Origin: Adiantum capillus-veneris
Taxonomy: Eukaryota > Streptophyta > Polypodiopsida > Polypodiales > Pteridaceae
DNA length: 64,000 bases
Assembly (NCBI GenBank): GCA_014529385.2
Contig: CM043959.1
Location: forward strand, 9,946,809-10,010,808
Direction of reading: 5' to 3'
Shown here: positions 1-11,117 of the stretch, one piece after another
How the letters are laid out: each line of letters opens with the position of its first letter
Position numbering within the stretch: position 1 is the stretch's first letter
The notes under the pieces: model-generated
The model's database searches: none
What the model was told of the DNA's origin: nothing
Seen by the model: the letters and a program-made list of their open reading frames with translations, nothing else
Translations under genes and position numbers: made by a program

Positions 1-689
1 TGATGGGCATAAGAGAAGTTTAGCCTTGTACCTAAATTTTGATAGAGACCCTTCCAAAAATTACTAGTCATTGTGGGATCTCTATTCGACACTATGGACA
101 TTGGCAAGCCGTGGTACTTGAAGATTTGTGATATAAAGAGGGTTGTCATTGGATGGGCCTTGATAGTCTTTTTGACAGGTATAAAATGTGATTTTTTGCT
201 AAACCTGTCCACTATCGTCCATATTTATGTATTCCCATGGATAGACTTGGGCAATCTAACAATAAAATCCATGGATATGCTCTGCCATGGTGATTTAAGG
301 ATTGGCAAAGGTTGAACCAATCCAGGTTGCTTCGCTCTATCAAGCTTCATCTTTTGGCATACCACACATTTTGAAACATACTCTTGTATGTTTGCTTTCA
401 TGGTGAGCCAATAAGTATGTTTATATCCTTTTTAGGGTAGAATAAATCCCTCTATGCCCCACATAAGGAGGAGCATGGGATTCATACATTACTTTCTCAC
501 GTAGTGAGTTAGTAACGCATAGTCTGTTGCCATAGAGAAGATAACCATCTTGTAAAGTAAATGGTTTTTACTTCTTCACTAGTGCAAGGGCTGAAATCTC
601 ATCTTTAAAATTGGGATCATCAGCGTACTGATATATCATAGAAGATAGATCATTATGAGTTTCTATGGATACCTCATTCACTCTCGGTC

Positions 690-1900
690 ATCTTGAGAGT
701 GCATCCGCTACTTGATTATGCTTGCCAGCAATGTGAGCAATACAAAAGTGGAATTGCAAAGGAAATTTACCCACCTCATTTGTTTGTCAGAGCTCTTGGT
801 CTACGTCATGAAGTACTTAAGGATTTGGTGATCCATTTGTAGAATAAAAGGAGTCCCCTAATAAATAGTACTTCCACAAGTCTAGAGCATGTAGAAATGC
901 TAAGAGTTCCTTCTCATATATACCTAGAGCTGTCTCAACAGGGTCGAACCTTTGACTTTCCTATGCTAGGGCATGCCCTTCTTGGAGCAAAGCAACTCCA
1001 AGGCAATCGCCACAGGTGTTGCATTGGACCTCAAATGGCTTTGAGAGATCTAGCACTATAAGCACAAGCCTTCTCTTTAAGCTTTTTGAAAGCATTGTTC
1101 TCCTTGGTGGACCATATATACCTAGCGTTTTTCTTTGTTAGGTCATGTAATGGTCCCGGTATTTGTGAGAACTATTTTGTGAAGCGTCTATAGTATGCAC
1201 ACATACCTATAAAGCTTCTTAGTTCATGCAGATTCCTTGGATTATGCCATCCTTTTATTACCCTTAACTCTGATGGATCCATTTGGATGCCATCTTGAGA
1301 GATAATGTGACCTAAATACTAAATCTCTTGTAAGAAAAATTCACTTTCCTTTCAATTAATATAAAGTTTATTCTCTTGTAAACTTGAAATATTACCTGGA
1401 GGTGTTGTTTGTGTACGTCTATTGAATTAGAGTAGATGATTATATCATCAAAGAACACACTAGTAAAGCTTTGATGAGGCTTGAATAACTTCTCCATCAG
1501 GTGGTTAAATGTGTTTGGTGCATTGGTCAAGACAAAATGCATGACAATGTACTCGTAAAGACTAAACATAGTGCAAAATGTGGTATTTACAATGTCTTGA
1601 TCAACTATCCTTACTTGGTGCTAGCCACTTTTTAGGTCCATCTTACTGAAGTAGGTCAACCCTTGTAGTATATCAAATAGGTCTTCTTCCAATGGAACGG
1701 AAAATGTATCCTTGATAGTGATGCTATTTAGTGCTTTGAGAGTTCTCTATAGTCGACACACATACGATATGTGCCATCTAGATGTTTCTTTTGCACTAAT
1801 AATAGTGGTGAATAAAATGGATATGAGCTAGGCCTAACCATGCCTTCCTCAACGAACTCATGCACTTGCCACATAATCTTATCTTGTTCATCTTGAGAAA
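690..1900 (-). pseudogene. reverse transcriptase and RNase H region of element A
   Basis: The minus strand shows the gypsy RT core: YEYIVMHFVLTNAPNTFNHL, then FFDDIIIYS with its catalytic Asp pair, then the connection and RNase H segments down to about 700. Identity to element D RT is high by eye. Integrase remnants (zinc-binding region, then core) continue from about 560 to the window edge. Fossil copy. Confidence 0.85.
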
Positions 1901-2229
1901 CTCAAAGTTCAATTGCATGGTCATCATCCCGTCGTTTGGGAGGTAGCTCACAGAGGATGTCGTCAATAAAAACATATTCAAATCCCTTGAGGAAATTGGA
2001 TAACTCTAATTCCGTTTGATTCCTTGTATCTTCTTTTGCTAAAACATTAGGTTCATTTTGAGAATCTTTAACAAAAATCATGTACATGGAAATAGATCTC
2101 TTTATTGACTTATTGAAAGCTTGCTTATGTACAATGAGTATGGTGCTACCCAACTCCTTCGCATCTATGTACATATCTTTTTCCCTGTACCTAAAATAGA
2201 TTTTTCTTTTGGAGAATTGAACATTGGCA

Positions 2230-2900
2230 TCCATGCGATCAAATCATGGTGCCCCTAGGATTACATCCTCATGTTTGGGAGGAGAGATGAATAAATCCTC
2301 TTTGTCCACATAGCTTTGGACATGGAGCCTCAAATTCCCAATTAAGGGAGTGATAGAGGCTTCTTGTCCCTTGAAAGCACCATTGGCAAGTAGGACATCT
2401 CCCATATGATAGTCTTGGATGCCTAGCTTGGTGGCCAACTTAGTGAATATGAAATTGTGAGTAGAACTAGGGTCAAAGAGAATGAAAGCATCATGTTCTC
2501 TTACCTTTCCACAAGCATGACATAGATGAGATCCTTTATCATGAGCATCCTCTTCTTGAATTTTGACCAAGGTAGCTCTAGGAGGCTCATTCCGTGTATT
2601 CTTGTGGGGGCAAGCACGATAGGCGTGCCCTTGCTCCCCCCACTCTAGCTCTTCAGGAGAGAGTTTATTTTTTCCTTTATAAACTCCCTTCTCATTATCT
2701 TTGTTGTTGTTGAAGTTTCCTTTGGGAGACTTTTGCATGTTGTCCTTCACCTTAGGCTCATCAAGGTCCTTGTTTTCCATGGGCTTAAGATTTCTCTTAG
2801 CCCCTTGCTGGAATTTGATTATTGAAGCCACCATGGTATAGTGTATGACCGCAGATATGGTGCAAGGCCTTTGGGAGTCAACATAATCCACCATATCCTC
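2230..2900 (-). pseudogene. zinc-knuckle and protease region of element A
   Basis: The minus strand encodes the gag C-terminal part, a knuckle-like segment (EQGHAYRACP) and a retropepsin-like protease with FDPSSTHNFI as the active-site region, followed by LATKLGIQ and a long strand-rich stretch ending EDVILGAP. Element D has the same order and spacing. Part of a fossil element. Confidence 0.8.
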
Positions 2901-4093
2901 AGATAAATCCTGGAAAAATTGTTATTTTTGCTCTCCAAAATACATCTTTTTGTAGACAGTGTCTTTGAGATGTAAATCCCAAAACTTGTCTACATATTTG
3001 TGAATAGATTCATAGGAAGAGAGCTTCAAGCTTTGCCATTCGGTGAGTACTTTTTTTTTGGCATCACTAGGCAAGGACTGCTTGATAATGGAAGCTCTTC
3101 AAGCTTTCCATGTTTGTGGAGCTTCACTGTTTCCTTGCAGGCTAGACCACCATTGCCTGGCGGACTTTTGAAAATTCATAGCTACATGACATAGCTTAGA
3201 GGACTCCGTGAGGCCCTCATCTCCAAACATCACATCGAATTGTTGGATAATGGCCAAGACTTTTTTTGTAGCACCAAAGGTGCCATTGTAGGTAAGGAAA
3301 GAGATGTTCTTTCCTCTCTCTTTGAACTTTTTGAGCTTGGACGACCTTGTCCAGGTGGCATAGGATTTCTTATGGCCTCTTCTCTTGGGCGGTTCTAGAG
3401 CTGCACCATCACTTTCTTCATAAGAGAAAGAGGATCAGGAGGATGGAGAAGAGGGTGACCTCTTTCTCTCCTTTTTCTTTCCTTGTTCCTCCTCTTCTAT
3501 ACCATCTCTTTCTTCAGAAGAGGAGGAGGTTGAGGAAGATGGAGAAGAGGGTAACCTCTTTCTCGTCTTTTTCTTGTATTTTTTTCTCTCTTCCCTCTTT
3601 GAATTATGGTGAAGAGGAGTAGGTGATGGTATTGTCCATCTAGAGGGGGTTGGAGAGTGTTTTACCCGCTATCTTCGTGGAGCCATCTCCACCGAGGTGA
3701 CAAGAGAATCTCTTCTTTCTTGTTCTTTCTGTGGGGGCTCTATCATTGAGACTTTGGTTCTCCTTTGTGAGGGAGATGCCTCATTGAGTAGTAAGTTTTT
3801 GAGCCTTTCATACGGATCCTTCTCCTCTTCCGGCCTTATCGGAGAGTGTCCTCTTTTGGAAGTCTCACTAGGAGCTTTCCTAGGTACTCTCACTTCTTGG
3901 TGGGGTGTTTGGAGAATAGCATGGGTGTGCAATTGTTGTACAACACTTCACCTTGGAGGAATGGATTGCCCAGGGCTTGTTGAAGCCTAGAAACAAGATA
4001 GTTTACAAGAATGAGGGAATCATTAATTGCTCTTTCACTAGCAAAATCAAAGCTTTCAACAGTCATTTCAATATCTTTCCCCTTGTCAGCCAT
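2900..4093 (-). pseudogene. gag region of element A
   Basis: The segment begins with MADKGKDIEM at 4093 on the minus strand and resembles the gag start of element D (MADNNQESRM). After a conserved stretch (NYLVSRLQQALGNP) comes a low-complexity Arg/Ser/Glu-rich part (about 3350-3900) and then the capsid-like gag core. The 5' quarter lies inside the 2955-bp duplication, so a second copy of the gag start sits at 6845-7048. Gag would form the virus-like particle; this copy is decayed. Confidence 0.8.
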
Positions 4094-4491
4094 ACTAGCA
4101 AATTTTAAATGTAGATTTTTACTTGTACTATGTCACTTCAAACCCTAGTTGCTACTCCTCTTTACCTTCAAAGATAAGCACCCAAGCATCTACACTCATG
4201 GCTCGAATATTATTAATTTCAAGGAAGAGAAGAGAGCATTTCACAGAGCCAAGACAACACCGATTCCTGCCAAGCTTCTAATAGCTCAATAATGGTTAAG
4301 CCATAGGCAAACCCTGTAGGACTCTATTATTAAGACCATAGCTCTCGACAGTATCCCTATTAACTGCATAAAGCATGCATGCTTCAAGGATGAAAAATCA
4401 CTACTTTACTTACTCTTTTGCAATTAATAACAACAATCATTTCTAGCAATCTTGAGGCCTCTCTTCTTGAGCAAGAAAACAAAAACCAATA

Positions 4492-4503
4492 GCTCTGATA
4501 CCA
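4492..4503 (-). other. Primer binding site (initiator Met tRNA) of element A
   Basis: The minus strand reads TGGTATCAGAGC, the usual plant retrotransposon PBS complementary to the 3' end of initiator-Met tRNA. It lies one base inside an LTR end reading GTTACA. An identical copy at 7447-7458 is in the duplicated unit. Confidence 0.85.
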
Positions 4504-5130
4504 ATGTAACATTTAATGCACTAGTAACTTGTGTGTAGCCAAAAATGATAACATAGTGAGCATTGCATTAAGAATAAGTTCCTATAATGACCATAGAAAG
4601 AGTACTTCATTGGAGAAAGAAACATAGAAATTTACACCTAGCTAGTTTGGATTAGACAATACTTGAAAAGAGAGAGAAATAGAACAATTGAGGACCGGAT
4701 TTACATGGAGCTGGTCCCCCTCCAAAAAGGCTTTGTATTATAGCTTCTCCCATCAAAGCGACTTTTGTACAATACAATCTTTGTGCTCCTTGGCAAAACT
4801 CATTGGTGCAATGAAGATGTAAGATTTGTGCACCAGATTATGCTTGCAAAACACACCTATTGAGAGCAAGAATATGTATCTTATGAGAAAGAAGTATTCT
4901 CGTCACTAATCACTCTAATAACATAGCTTAGCTTAGAAATTAGCATGGTAGAGGAGATGAGCCTGCCATTGAATCTTGGCTCTTGGTTGTTATTAAACTC
5001 TATCAAGCATTTTTTAATTGACTAGACTAATTTTACTCTAGCCTAATTCTCATTGGTCCAATTCTATGGCCATCCAATAGGATTTTAGGGGAGATTGGGG
5101 GCAACTAGTCTAGGAGCCTACCATGTGTCC

Positions 5131-5140
5131 ATTATTTATA
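5131..5140 (-). promoter_or_regulatory. TATA box in the LTR of element A
   Basis: The minus strand reads TATAAATAAT in a CCCACTTTATAAATAATGG context, a good plant core promoter, about 620 bases upstream of the PBS. Transcription would start around 5105. The duplicate lies at 8086-8095. Confidence 0.5.
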
Positions 5141-5154
5141 AAGTGGGAGCTTGG

Positions 5155-5177
5155 GTGTGTGTGTGTGTGTGTGTGTA
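5155..5177. repeat. (GT)n microsatellite
   Basis: About eleven GT units inside the LTR of element A. The second tandem unit carries the same tract at 8110-8132. It accounts for the CVCVCV stretch of a spurious ORF. Confidence 0.95.
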
Positions 5178-5499
5178 TGTATTTTTCTCTCTCTTCCCCT
5201 ACCATTAGGGCCCACCCCCTCCTTCCTAGAGATGTGGGAAGACTTTTTAGTCTTCCCATAACCATCCAATTTTCCCCACTTTTGGCATTGGGAAATTTAA
5301 TTAAATTTAGGAACTTTAGTGTATGGAAGTCTTAATGGAGTTGAACCTTTAGTCTTTCAAGCTTCATTGATGCACATTGGTTGTTTGCAGACTGTTGCCC
5401 TTTGGATCCCTATTGAGACCGGTCTGCCAGCCTTACCAATATTCTAGCTTTTACTCCCTTAGTACCTCCCCATATGAAATGATCAATTCAACATGAGAA

Positions 5500-5860
5500 A
5501 ATGATTTGGGAGAATTAGATTTTAGGTTTTATGACACCAAGAAACATCATTCTAGAAAAGTTCTTTAGTCTGACTCTGCATTGGAGAAAACATAGCCCAC
5601 TTCATAAGGTCTTGACCACACTGTCTTTTGATTGGGTTTCTTTGGGCCCAACTTTTACTCCTAAAGTAGAACAAGATCTCCTTTCTTGACATCTTGTACT
5701 TTCAATTTTGTGTCATGTCATTGTCTCTTTTGTTGCTGCACCACTTCCTCTTTGAGAATTGCTCTCTGTCTGATTTTGTTAAGCTTGAACCTCCATTGTA
5801 TATGACTCTCTCTTCCTCTACCTTCTGATCAAATTAGCACCGTTATGTTAGGTTCTTATA
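5500..5860 (-). pseudogene. Integrase C-terminal fragment of an element-B-type gypsy
   Basis: The minus strand encodes DVKKGDLVLL and KLGPKK followed by a PYEVGYVFSN-like segment. Element B at 19.43-19.50 kb reads YQSKLGPKKPN then PYEVDWVFSN. It is a diverged fragment of the B family in opposite orientation. The same fragment recurs at 8455-8815 in the second tandem unit. The adjoining minus ORF at 5848-6087 is not recognised. Confidence 0.65.
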
Positions 5861-6818
5861 GTATCATTGAGCTTAGTATTCATCTTTTGGATTCTGTCAC
5901 GTACTTTGACATAGATCTGGTCGTGTTTATTTCCCAAACATTCTATCCAAATTGGATGGCCTCCATTCTTGAAAATTGTCTTTGCAGTGACATACCTTTG
6001 ATGGCCTCCTATTTGTCTTAGGTGATGGATCCTTTTTTGGAGATTTAGATTTTTTCTACTCAATTGTCTCCAAATCCTATGTATCAACTTCGGCCAAGTC
6101 TACATTGACTTGCCATACCTCTCCTTTAGAATTCTCCTCCAATCCTTTAATTGGTTTCTACTTCAGCACTATTCTTACCAAATTCACAAGCTAGGATTCC
6201 CTTCTCAAGAGCTTAAACAACTTTAGGCAAAATCCTATGAATGGTTTTGGCATCTGATCATTCTGGCATTTCTAACATTCTCCTTTCAAGATCTTGAGTG
6301 ATTTGGGTTGCTAGTGCCCTCCCCATCCACTTCTTTGTAATTTCCTTTGCCTTCTAAAAATCTCTATGTTTCTTCCACTTTTGTCTCTCTTCACTTTACC
6401 TCGTTTCCTTCAGTAGATGATTCACTAGAGATGAAACTCTGATATGGACCTTGTGTCTCTTAGCCCAGTGCTCTAACTTGAGATCTCTTTGCATTAGATC
6501 ATTAACACTAGTTTGGTAATGTAACACGACATAAAAGTTTCCTTTTAGGGTTTGAAAAAAAAACAATACTCTTTGTAGATGTGTGAAGTTTCATGAGTCC
6601 TTACATGAGCTTGATTTCTTGGTCATGACAAGCTTCCAAAGGCATTGTAATACTACATTTCATTAAAAATAGAATATTTTTACGATTAACCCCATGCTAC
6701 AACACATAGAGTATTTTTCACGCAAACAATCTATTTTTCTTGTTTAATTCAAGGGATTACTAGTGTAAGTATAAGGTTTCTCACTACAACACGTCGCGTG
6801 AATATCGATGCGTTGAGG

Positions 6819-9773
6819 CTCACTAGGAGCTTTCCTAGGTACTCTCACTTCTTGGTGGGGTGTTTGGAGAATAGCATGGGTGTGCAATTGTTGTACAACA
6901 CTTCACCTTGGAGGAATGGATTGCCCAGGGCTTGTTGAAGCCTAGAAACAAGATAGTTTACAAGAATGAGGGAATCATTAATTGCTCTTTCACTAGCAAA
7001 ATCAAAGCTTTCAACAGTCATTTCAATATCTTTCCCCTTGTCAGCCATACTAGCAAATTTTAAATGTAGATTTTTACTTGTACTATGTCACTTCAAACCC
7101 TAGTTGCTACTCCTCTTTACCTTCAAAGATAAGCACCCAAGCATCTACACTCATGGCTCGAATATTATTAATTTCAAGGAAGAGAAGAGAGCATTTCACA
7201 GAGCCAAGACAACACCGATTCCTGCCAAGCTTCTAATAGCTCAATAATGGTTAAGCCATAGGCAAACCCTGTAGGACTCTATTATTAAGACCATAGCTCT
7301 CGACAGTATCCCTATTAACTGCATAAAGCATGCATGCTTCAAGGATGAAAAATCACTACTTTACTTACTCTTTTGCAATTAATAACAACAATCATTTCTA
7401 GCAATCTTGAGGCCTCTCTTCTTGAGCAAGAAAACAAAAACCAATAGCTCTGATACCAATGTAACATTTAATGCACTAGTAACTTGTGTGTAGCCAAAAA
7501 TGATAACATAGTGAGCATTGCATTAAGAATAAGTTCCTATAATGACCATAGAAAGAGTACTTCATTGGAGAAAGAAACATAGAAATTTACACCTAGCTAG
7601 TTTGGATTAGACAATACTTGAAAAGAGAGAGAAATAGAACAATTGAGGACCGGATTTACATGGAGCTGGTCCCCCTCCAAAAAGGCTTTGTATTATAGCT
7701 TCTCCCATCAAAGCGACTTTTGTACAATACAATCTTTGTGCTCCTTGGCAAAACTCATTGGTGCAATGAAGATGTAAGATTTGTGCACCAGATTATGCTT
7801 GCAAAACACACCTATTGAGAGCAAGAATATGTATCTTATGAGAAAGAAGTATTCTCGTCACTAATCACTCTAATAACATAGCTTAGCTTAGAAATTAGCA
7901 TGGTAGAGGAGATGAGCCTGCCATTGAATCTTGGCTCTTGGTTGTTATTAAACTCTATCAAGCATTTTTTAATTGACTAGACTAATTTTACTCTAGCCTA
8001 ATTCTCATTGGTCCAATTCTATGGCCATCCAATAGGATTTTAGGGGAGATTGGGGGCAACTAGTCTAGGAGCCTACCATGTGTCCATTATTTATAAAGTG
8101 GGAGCTTGGGTGTGTGTGTGTGTGTGTGTGTATGTATTTTTCTCTCTCTTCCCCTACCATTAGGGCCCACCCCCTCCTTCCTAGAGATGTGGGAAGACTT
8201 TTTAGTCTTCCCATAACCATCCAATTTTCCCCACTTTTGGCATTGGGAAATTTAATTAAATTTAGGAACTTTAGTGTATGGAAGTCTTAATGGAGTTGAA
8301 CCTTTAGTCTTTCAAGCTTCATTGATGCACATTGGTTGTTTGCAGACTGTTGCCCTTTGGATCCCTATTGAGACCGGTCTGCCAGCCTTACCAATATTCT
8401 AGCTTTTACTCCCTTAGTACCTCCCCATATGAAATGATCAATTCAACATGAGAAAATGATTTGGGAGAATTAGATTTTAGGTTTTATGACACCAAGAAAC
8501 ATCATTCTAGAAAAGTTCTTTAGTCTGACTCTGCATTGGAGAAAACATAGCCCACTTCATAAGGTCTTGACCACACTGTCTTTTGATTGGGTTTCTTTGG
8601 GCCCAACTTTTACTCCTAAAGTAGAACAAGATCTCCTTTCTTGACATCTTGTACTTTCAATTTTGTGTCATGTCATTGTCTCTTTTGTTGCTGCACCACT
8701 TCCTCTTTGAGAATTGCTCTCTGTCTGATTTTGTTAAGCTTGAACCTCCATTGTATATGACTCTCTCTTCCTCTACCTTCTGATCAAATTAGCACCGTTA
8801 TGTTAGGTTCTTATAGTATCATTGAGCTTAGTATTCATCTTTTGGATTCTGTCACGTACTTTGACATAGATCTGGTCGTGTTTATTTCCCAAACATTCTA
8901 TCCAAATTGGATGGCCTCCATTCTTGAAAATTGTCTTTGCAGTGACATACCTTTGATGGCCTCCTATTTGTCTTAGGTGATGGATCCTTTTTTGGAGATT
9001 TAGATTTTTTCTACTCAATTGTCTCCAAATCCTATGTATCAACTTCGGCCAAGTCTACATTGACTTGCCATACCTCTCCTTTAGAATTCTCCTCCAATCC
9101 TTTAATTGGTTTCTACTTCAGCACTATTCTTACCAAATTCACAAGCTAGGATTCCCTTCTCAAGAGCTTAAACAACTTTAGGCAAAATCCTATGAATGGT
9201 TTTGGCATCTGATCATTCTGGCATTTCTAACATTCTCCTTTCAAGATCTTGAGTGATTTGGGTTGCTAGTGCCCTCCCCATCCACTTCTTTGTAATTTCC
9301 TTTGCCTTCTAAAAATCTCTATGTTTCTTCCACTTTTGTCTCTCTTCACTTTACCTCGTTTCCTTCAGTAGATGATTCACTAGAGATGAAACTCTGATAT
9401 GGACCTTGTGTCTCTTAGCCCAGTGCTCTAACTTGAGATCTCTTTGCATTAGATCATTAACACTAGTTTGGTAATGTAACACGACATAAAAGTTTCCTTT
9501 TAGGGTTTGAAAAAAAAACAATACTCTTTGTAGATGTGTGAAGTTTCATGAGTCCTTACATGAGCTTGATTTCTTGGTCATGACAAGCTTCCAAAGGCAT
9601 TGTAATACTACATTTCATTAAAAATAGAATATTTTTACGATTAACCCCATGCTACAACACATAGAGTATTTTTCACGCAAACAATCTATTTTTCTTGTTT
9701 AATTCAAGGGATTACTAGTGTAAGTATAAGGTTTCTCACTACAACACGTCGCGTGAATATCGATGCGTTGAGG
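6819..9773. repeat. 2955-bp tandem duplication, unit 2
   Basis: Second copy of the segment at 3864-6818. After 9775 the sequence continues into the rest of the 9.46-9.94 kb repeat, so unit 2 keeps the original right flank and unit 1 keeps the original left flank (the rest of gag). This is the layout expected of a simple head-to-tail duplication. Confidence 0.95.
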
Positions 9774-9938
9774 CTGTCCGAGACAAGCGACAAGAGAAGT
9801 GGTCTCTAGACACCTATCAAAGATCCCATGCTACTCATAGGGTTTGAGGGCCCCACCCAAACACAACAGCACAACCAAATACCACACACAATATTTGAAA
9901 AACATGGGGGCACCACCTAGTTTTTTTGTATCACGAAC
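9461..9938. mobile_element. Repeat element related to the TTAA-flanked TIR family
   Basis: The left end reads TTAA then CACTAGTTTGGTAAT, followed by a GACATAAAAG motif. This matches the left ends of the 1.34-kb elements at 31990 and 37005. From 9474 to 9938 it aligns with 36114-36575, and both copies stop at the same TTTTTTTGTATCACG boundary. No matching right TIR is visible. A truncated left copy is at 6506-6818. It is probably a non-autonomous DNA element or a fusion of two repeats. Confidence 0.5.
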
Positions 9939-9939
9939 T

Positions 9940-10800
9940 AGGATGTGGACCCATAACATCAATTCCCCATTTTTCAAGAGGACCACATGCAATGACTGGT
10001 TGTCAAGGTCCATACAATAACATTTTGCTGCCTTTTATTTGGCATAGTGGAAAATTTTACACCCATTTTGGACATCCACATGCATAATTGGCCAAACATA
10101 CCCAGCTAACAAGATGTTTTTTATTTTAGCTCATGCAAAGAATGACCCCGACAAGCTTCTTTATGCAACCCTCTCAAGATTTCTGGAATTTCACTAATGC
10201 ATGGCACTTGTCTAACAAGATCCTTACCCTTTTGATACAAAGCTCCCTCAAACCAAAGAAATGAGCTTTCCTTCTTGATGAACCTTTTTCTTTGTGCCGT
10301 TGTGAAATCTTTGAAAATCCTCCTTTCAAGGTGTAGTTAACCATAGGTGCTAAAGACTCCATGCTTGCATGTTGTGGCTCCTTCATTGTTGCAACTTCAA
10401 TGACGACTTGCACTTCATTTTGACATGATTTCTTATTGAGCTAGTAAGTATGCATCTTGATTCTCTTTGCTTGATTACAAATGATAGAAACTTTGGATTT
10501 AAGTCTTTCATTCTTACAAGCCCAAATACCAAGAGTTTGTTTTACAATTAGCAAAGCATCACCTTTCACCATAAGTCATTGTATCTTTTTGGCTAAGAGT
10601 ATCTTCAACCCACTGAGTAGAACATCGTACTCTGCTTCACTATTGCTTGTAGATCCTTCTAAACCATTTCCCCTTTCATCACCACTTCTCCTTCCGGGCT
10701 CATCAAAACAAGCCCCCCCCTTCTTTACCTATGGATCTTTGAAAAGCACCATCAAAGAATAGAGTGTAAGCATTCAAGAGAACTTTTGGTCATGTGTGAG
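9940..10800 (-). pseudogene. Ty3/gypsy RNase H to integrase fragment (Tat/Ogre-like)
   Basis: The minus strand from about 10780 encodes an RNase H with FFDGA near its start and SEAEYDVLLSGL, typical of the extra archaeal-type RNase H of Tat-clade gypsy elements. Then comes LAPMVNYTLKGGFSKISQRHK and the zinc-binding integrase region. Family placement is from recall of Tat/Ogre proteins. Heavily broken fossil fragment, no LTR seen. Confidence 0.6.
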
Positions 10801-11072
10801 AAATTTAATTAAAACTAGGCACTTTGATGATCTTCTTATGCACTCAATAGGTAGGAATGTTGATAGATATTTTTCTAGGCCTCGGCCATAGAGAAAACCC
10901 AAGCCAAGAACAACCTAGCAAACAATAATTATGCTCGAACTCCCAGACGCAAGCTCACCGGCAAGGAACGATGGCTAGAAGGTGCTACTAAACCTGTTGC
11001 CAAGGAATGTGCATGTAGTCTAAATATCAGATCTTGTTAAGTCAGCATTGGGCACGATCGTATTTCATCAGA

Positions 11073-11117
<45 letters not shown>

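Larger units (their letters stand above)
1..4504 (-). mobile_element. Ty3/gypsy chromovirus-type retrotransposon A, internal region (fossil, runs off the left edge)
   Basis: Read on the minus strand the order is gag (about 4093 to 2900), CCHC knuckle and protease (about 2650-2250), reverse transcriptase (about 1870-1250, with FFDDIIIYS near 1450), RNase H (about 1050-700) and the start of integrase to the window edge. This is Ty3/gypsy order. The proteins closely resemble those of element D at 53.7-57.4 kb, so A, C and D are one family. C carries a chromodomain, hence the chromovirus call. The copy is an old fossil with many breaks (well over ten). Only the 5' LTR side is in the window. Confidence 0.9.
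4505..5390 (-). repeat. 5' LTR of element A (outer end uncertain)
   Basis: The inner end is fixed by the adjacent PBS. Minus-strand U5 and R run from 4505 toward a TATA box at 5131-5140, with U3 above it. The outer boundary is a guess: integrase-like sequence of another element (B family) appears by about 5500, so U3 must end before that. The LTR is duplicated at about 7460-8345 in the second tandem unit. Confidence 0.55.
3864..6818. repeat. 2955-bp tandem duplication, unit 1
   Basis: Unit 1 (3864-6818) and unit 2 (6819-9773) are adjacent, same orientation, and identical wherever compared. Every feature in unit 1 reappears at +2955. The unit holds the start of element A gag, its PBS and LTR, a B-type integrase fragment and the left part of the 9.46-9.94 kb repeat. 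The outer junctions share only the dinucleotide CT. Confidence 0.95.

Noticed and set aside
5123-5335. 70-aa ORF with CVCVCV, repeated at 8078-8290
   Set aside because: Reads through the (GT)n tract inside an LTR; its duplication is only the 2955-bp repeat.
9914-9945. Hairpin CCTAGTT...AACTAGG as a Helitron 3' end
   Set aside because: No CTRR end, no TC start and no Rep/helicase coding sequence; the second copy at 36.57 kb does not keep the stem.
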